From assembly GCA_009693885.1 (NCBI GenBank), contig SHWK01000060.1, positions 1 through 6,283 on the forward strand: a stretch of DNA of 6,283 nt. Reading direction: 5' to 3'. The DNA comes from Rickettsiales bacterium (lineage in GTDB: Bacteria; Pseudomonadota; Alphaproteobacteria; Rickettsiales; UBA1997). The notes under the pieces are model-generated. The model did not search any database, was not told the origin of the DNA, and saw nothing but the letters and a program-made list of their open reading frames with translations. Below are positions 6,254-6,283 of this stretch, piece by piece. The translations under genes were made by a program, and so were the position numbers. Positions within the stretch are counted from its first letter, which is position 1. Every line of letters begins with the position of its first letter.

Positions 6254-6278
6254 GTCCTCGCCCAAGCCCTTTAGCCTA
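6252..6278. repeat. GC-rich patch after metK, possible copy B of the 4311-4333 element
   Basis: This stretch is markedly more G+C-rich than the flanking genes. It begins TTGTCCT, contains AAGCCC and ends with GCCTA, matching 4311-4333 in the same order with small gaps. It overlaps a 10-bp palindrome AGCCTAGGCT (6273-6282). The window ends here, so it could instead be the edge of a neighbouring gene or RNA. Confidence 0.25.
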
Positions 6279-6283
6279 GGCTC

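Noticed and set aside
1..6283. tRNA or rRNA genes, CRISPR arrays, insertion sequences, phage or toxin-antitoxin genes
   Set aside because: No T-loop/acceptor pattern, regularly spaced repeats, transposase motifs or small paired genes were seen; nearly all sequence is accounted for by six genes.

Overview
The window is a compact, AT-rich stretch of bacterial chromosome, roughly 40% GC or below by eye. It carries six protein-coding genes in two divergent groups. Protein sequence points to an alphaproteobacterium: the ApaG core, MetK and GltX all read as alphaproteobacterial forms. The AT-richness, together with a GspE/PilB-type ATPase, would fit a Rickettsiales- or Holosporales-like, possibly host-associated lineage. 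That placement is an inference from sequence flavour and was not tested by phylogeny.

Minus strand, in transcription order from a divergent control region near 2730-2816: a GspE/PilB-family assembly ATPase (2729-1023), apaG (968-501) and the 5' part of tsaB (489 to the left edge, cut by the window). ApaG and TsaB are separated by only 11 bp, so they are probably co-transcribed. The ATPase is 54 bp upstream of apaG and may be in the same unit, although a weak promoter candidate lies in that gap.

Plus strand, from the same control region: gltX (2817-4277, glutamyl-tRNA synthetase), an unrecognised small exported beta-barrel-like protein (4357-4992) and metK (5044-6201, S-adenosylmethionine synthetase). 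The last 82 bases after metK hold imperfect repeats, a hairpin and a GC-rich patch, but no gene that can be supported.

Functionally the window is mostly housekeeping. TsaB serves t6A tRNA modification, GltX serves tRNA charging and MetK makes the universal methyl donor. ApaG is a conserved small protein of debated role. The two genes that touch the cell envelope are the ATPase and the beta-barrel-like protein, and neither has its usual partners beside it here. No tRNA or rRNA gene, CRISPR array, insertion sequence or phage gene was seen. I do not see a new multi-gene system. The most notable non-coding features are a perfect 20-bp palindrome over the metK start codon, tightly overlapping divergent promoters, and a repeat-rich, partly GC-rich tail after metK.
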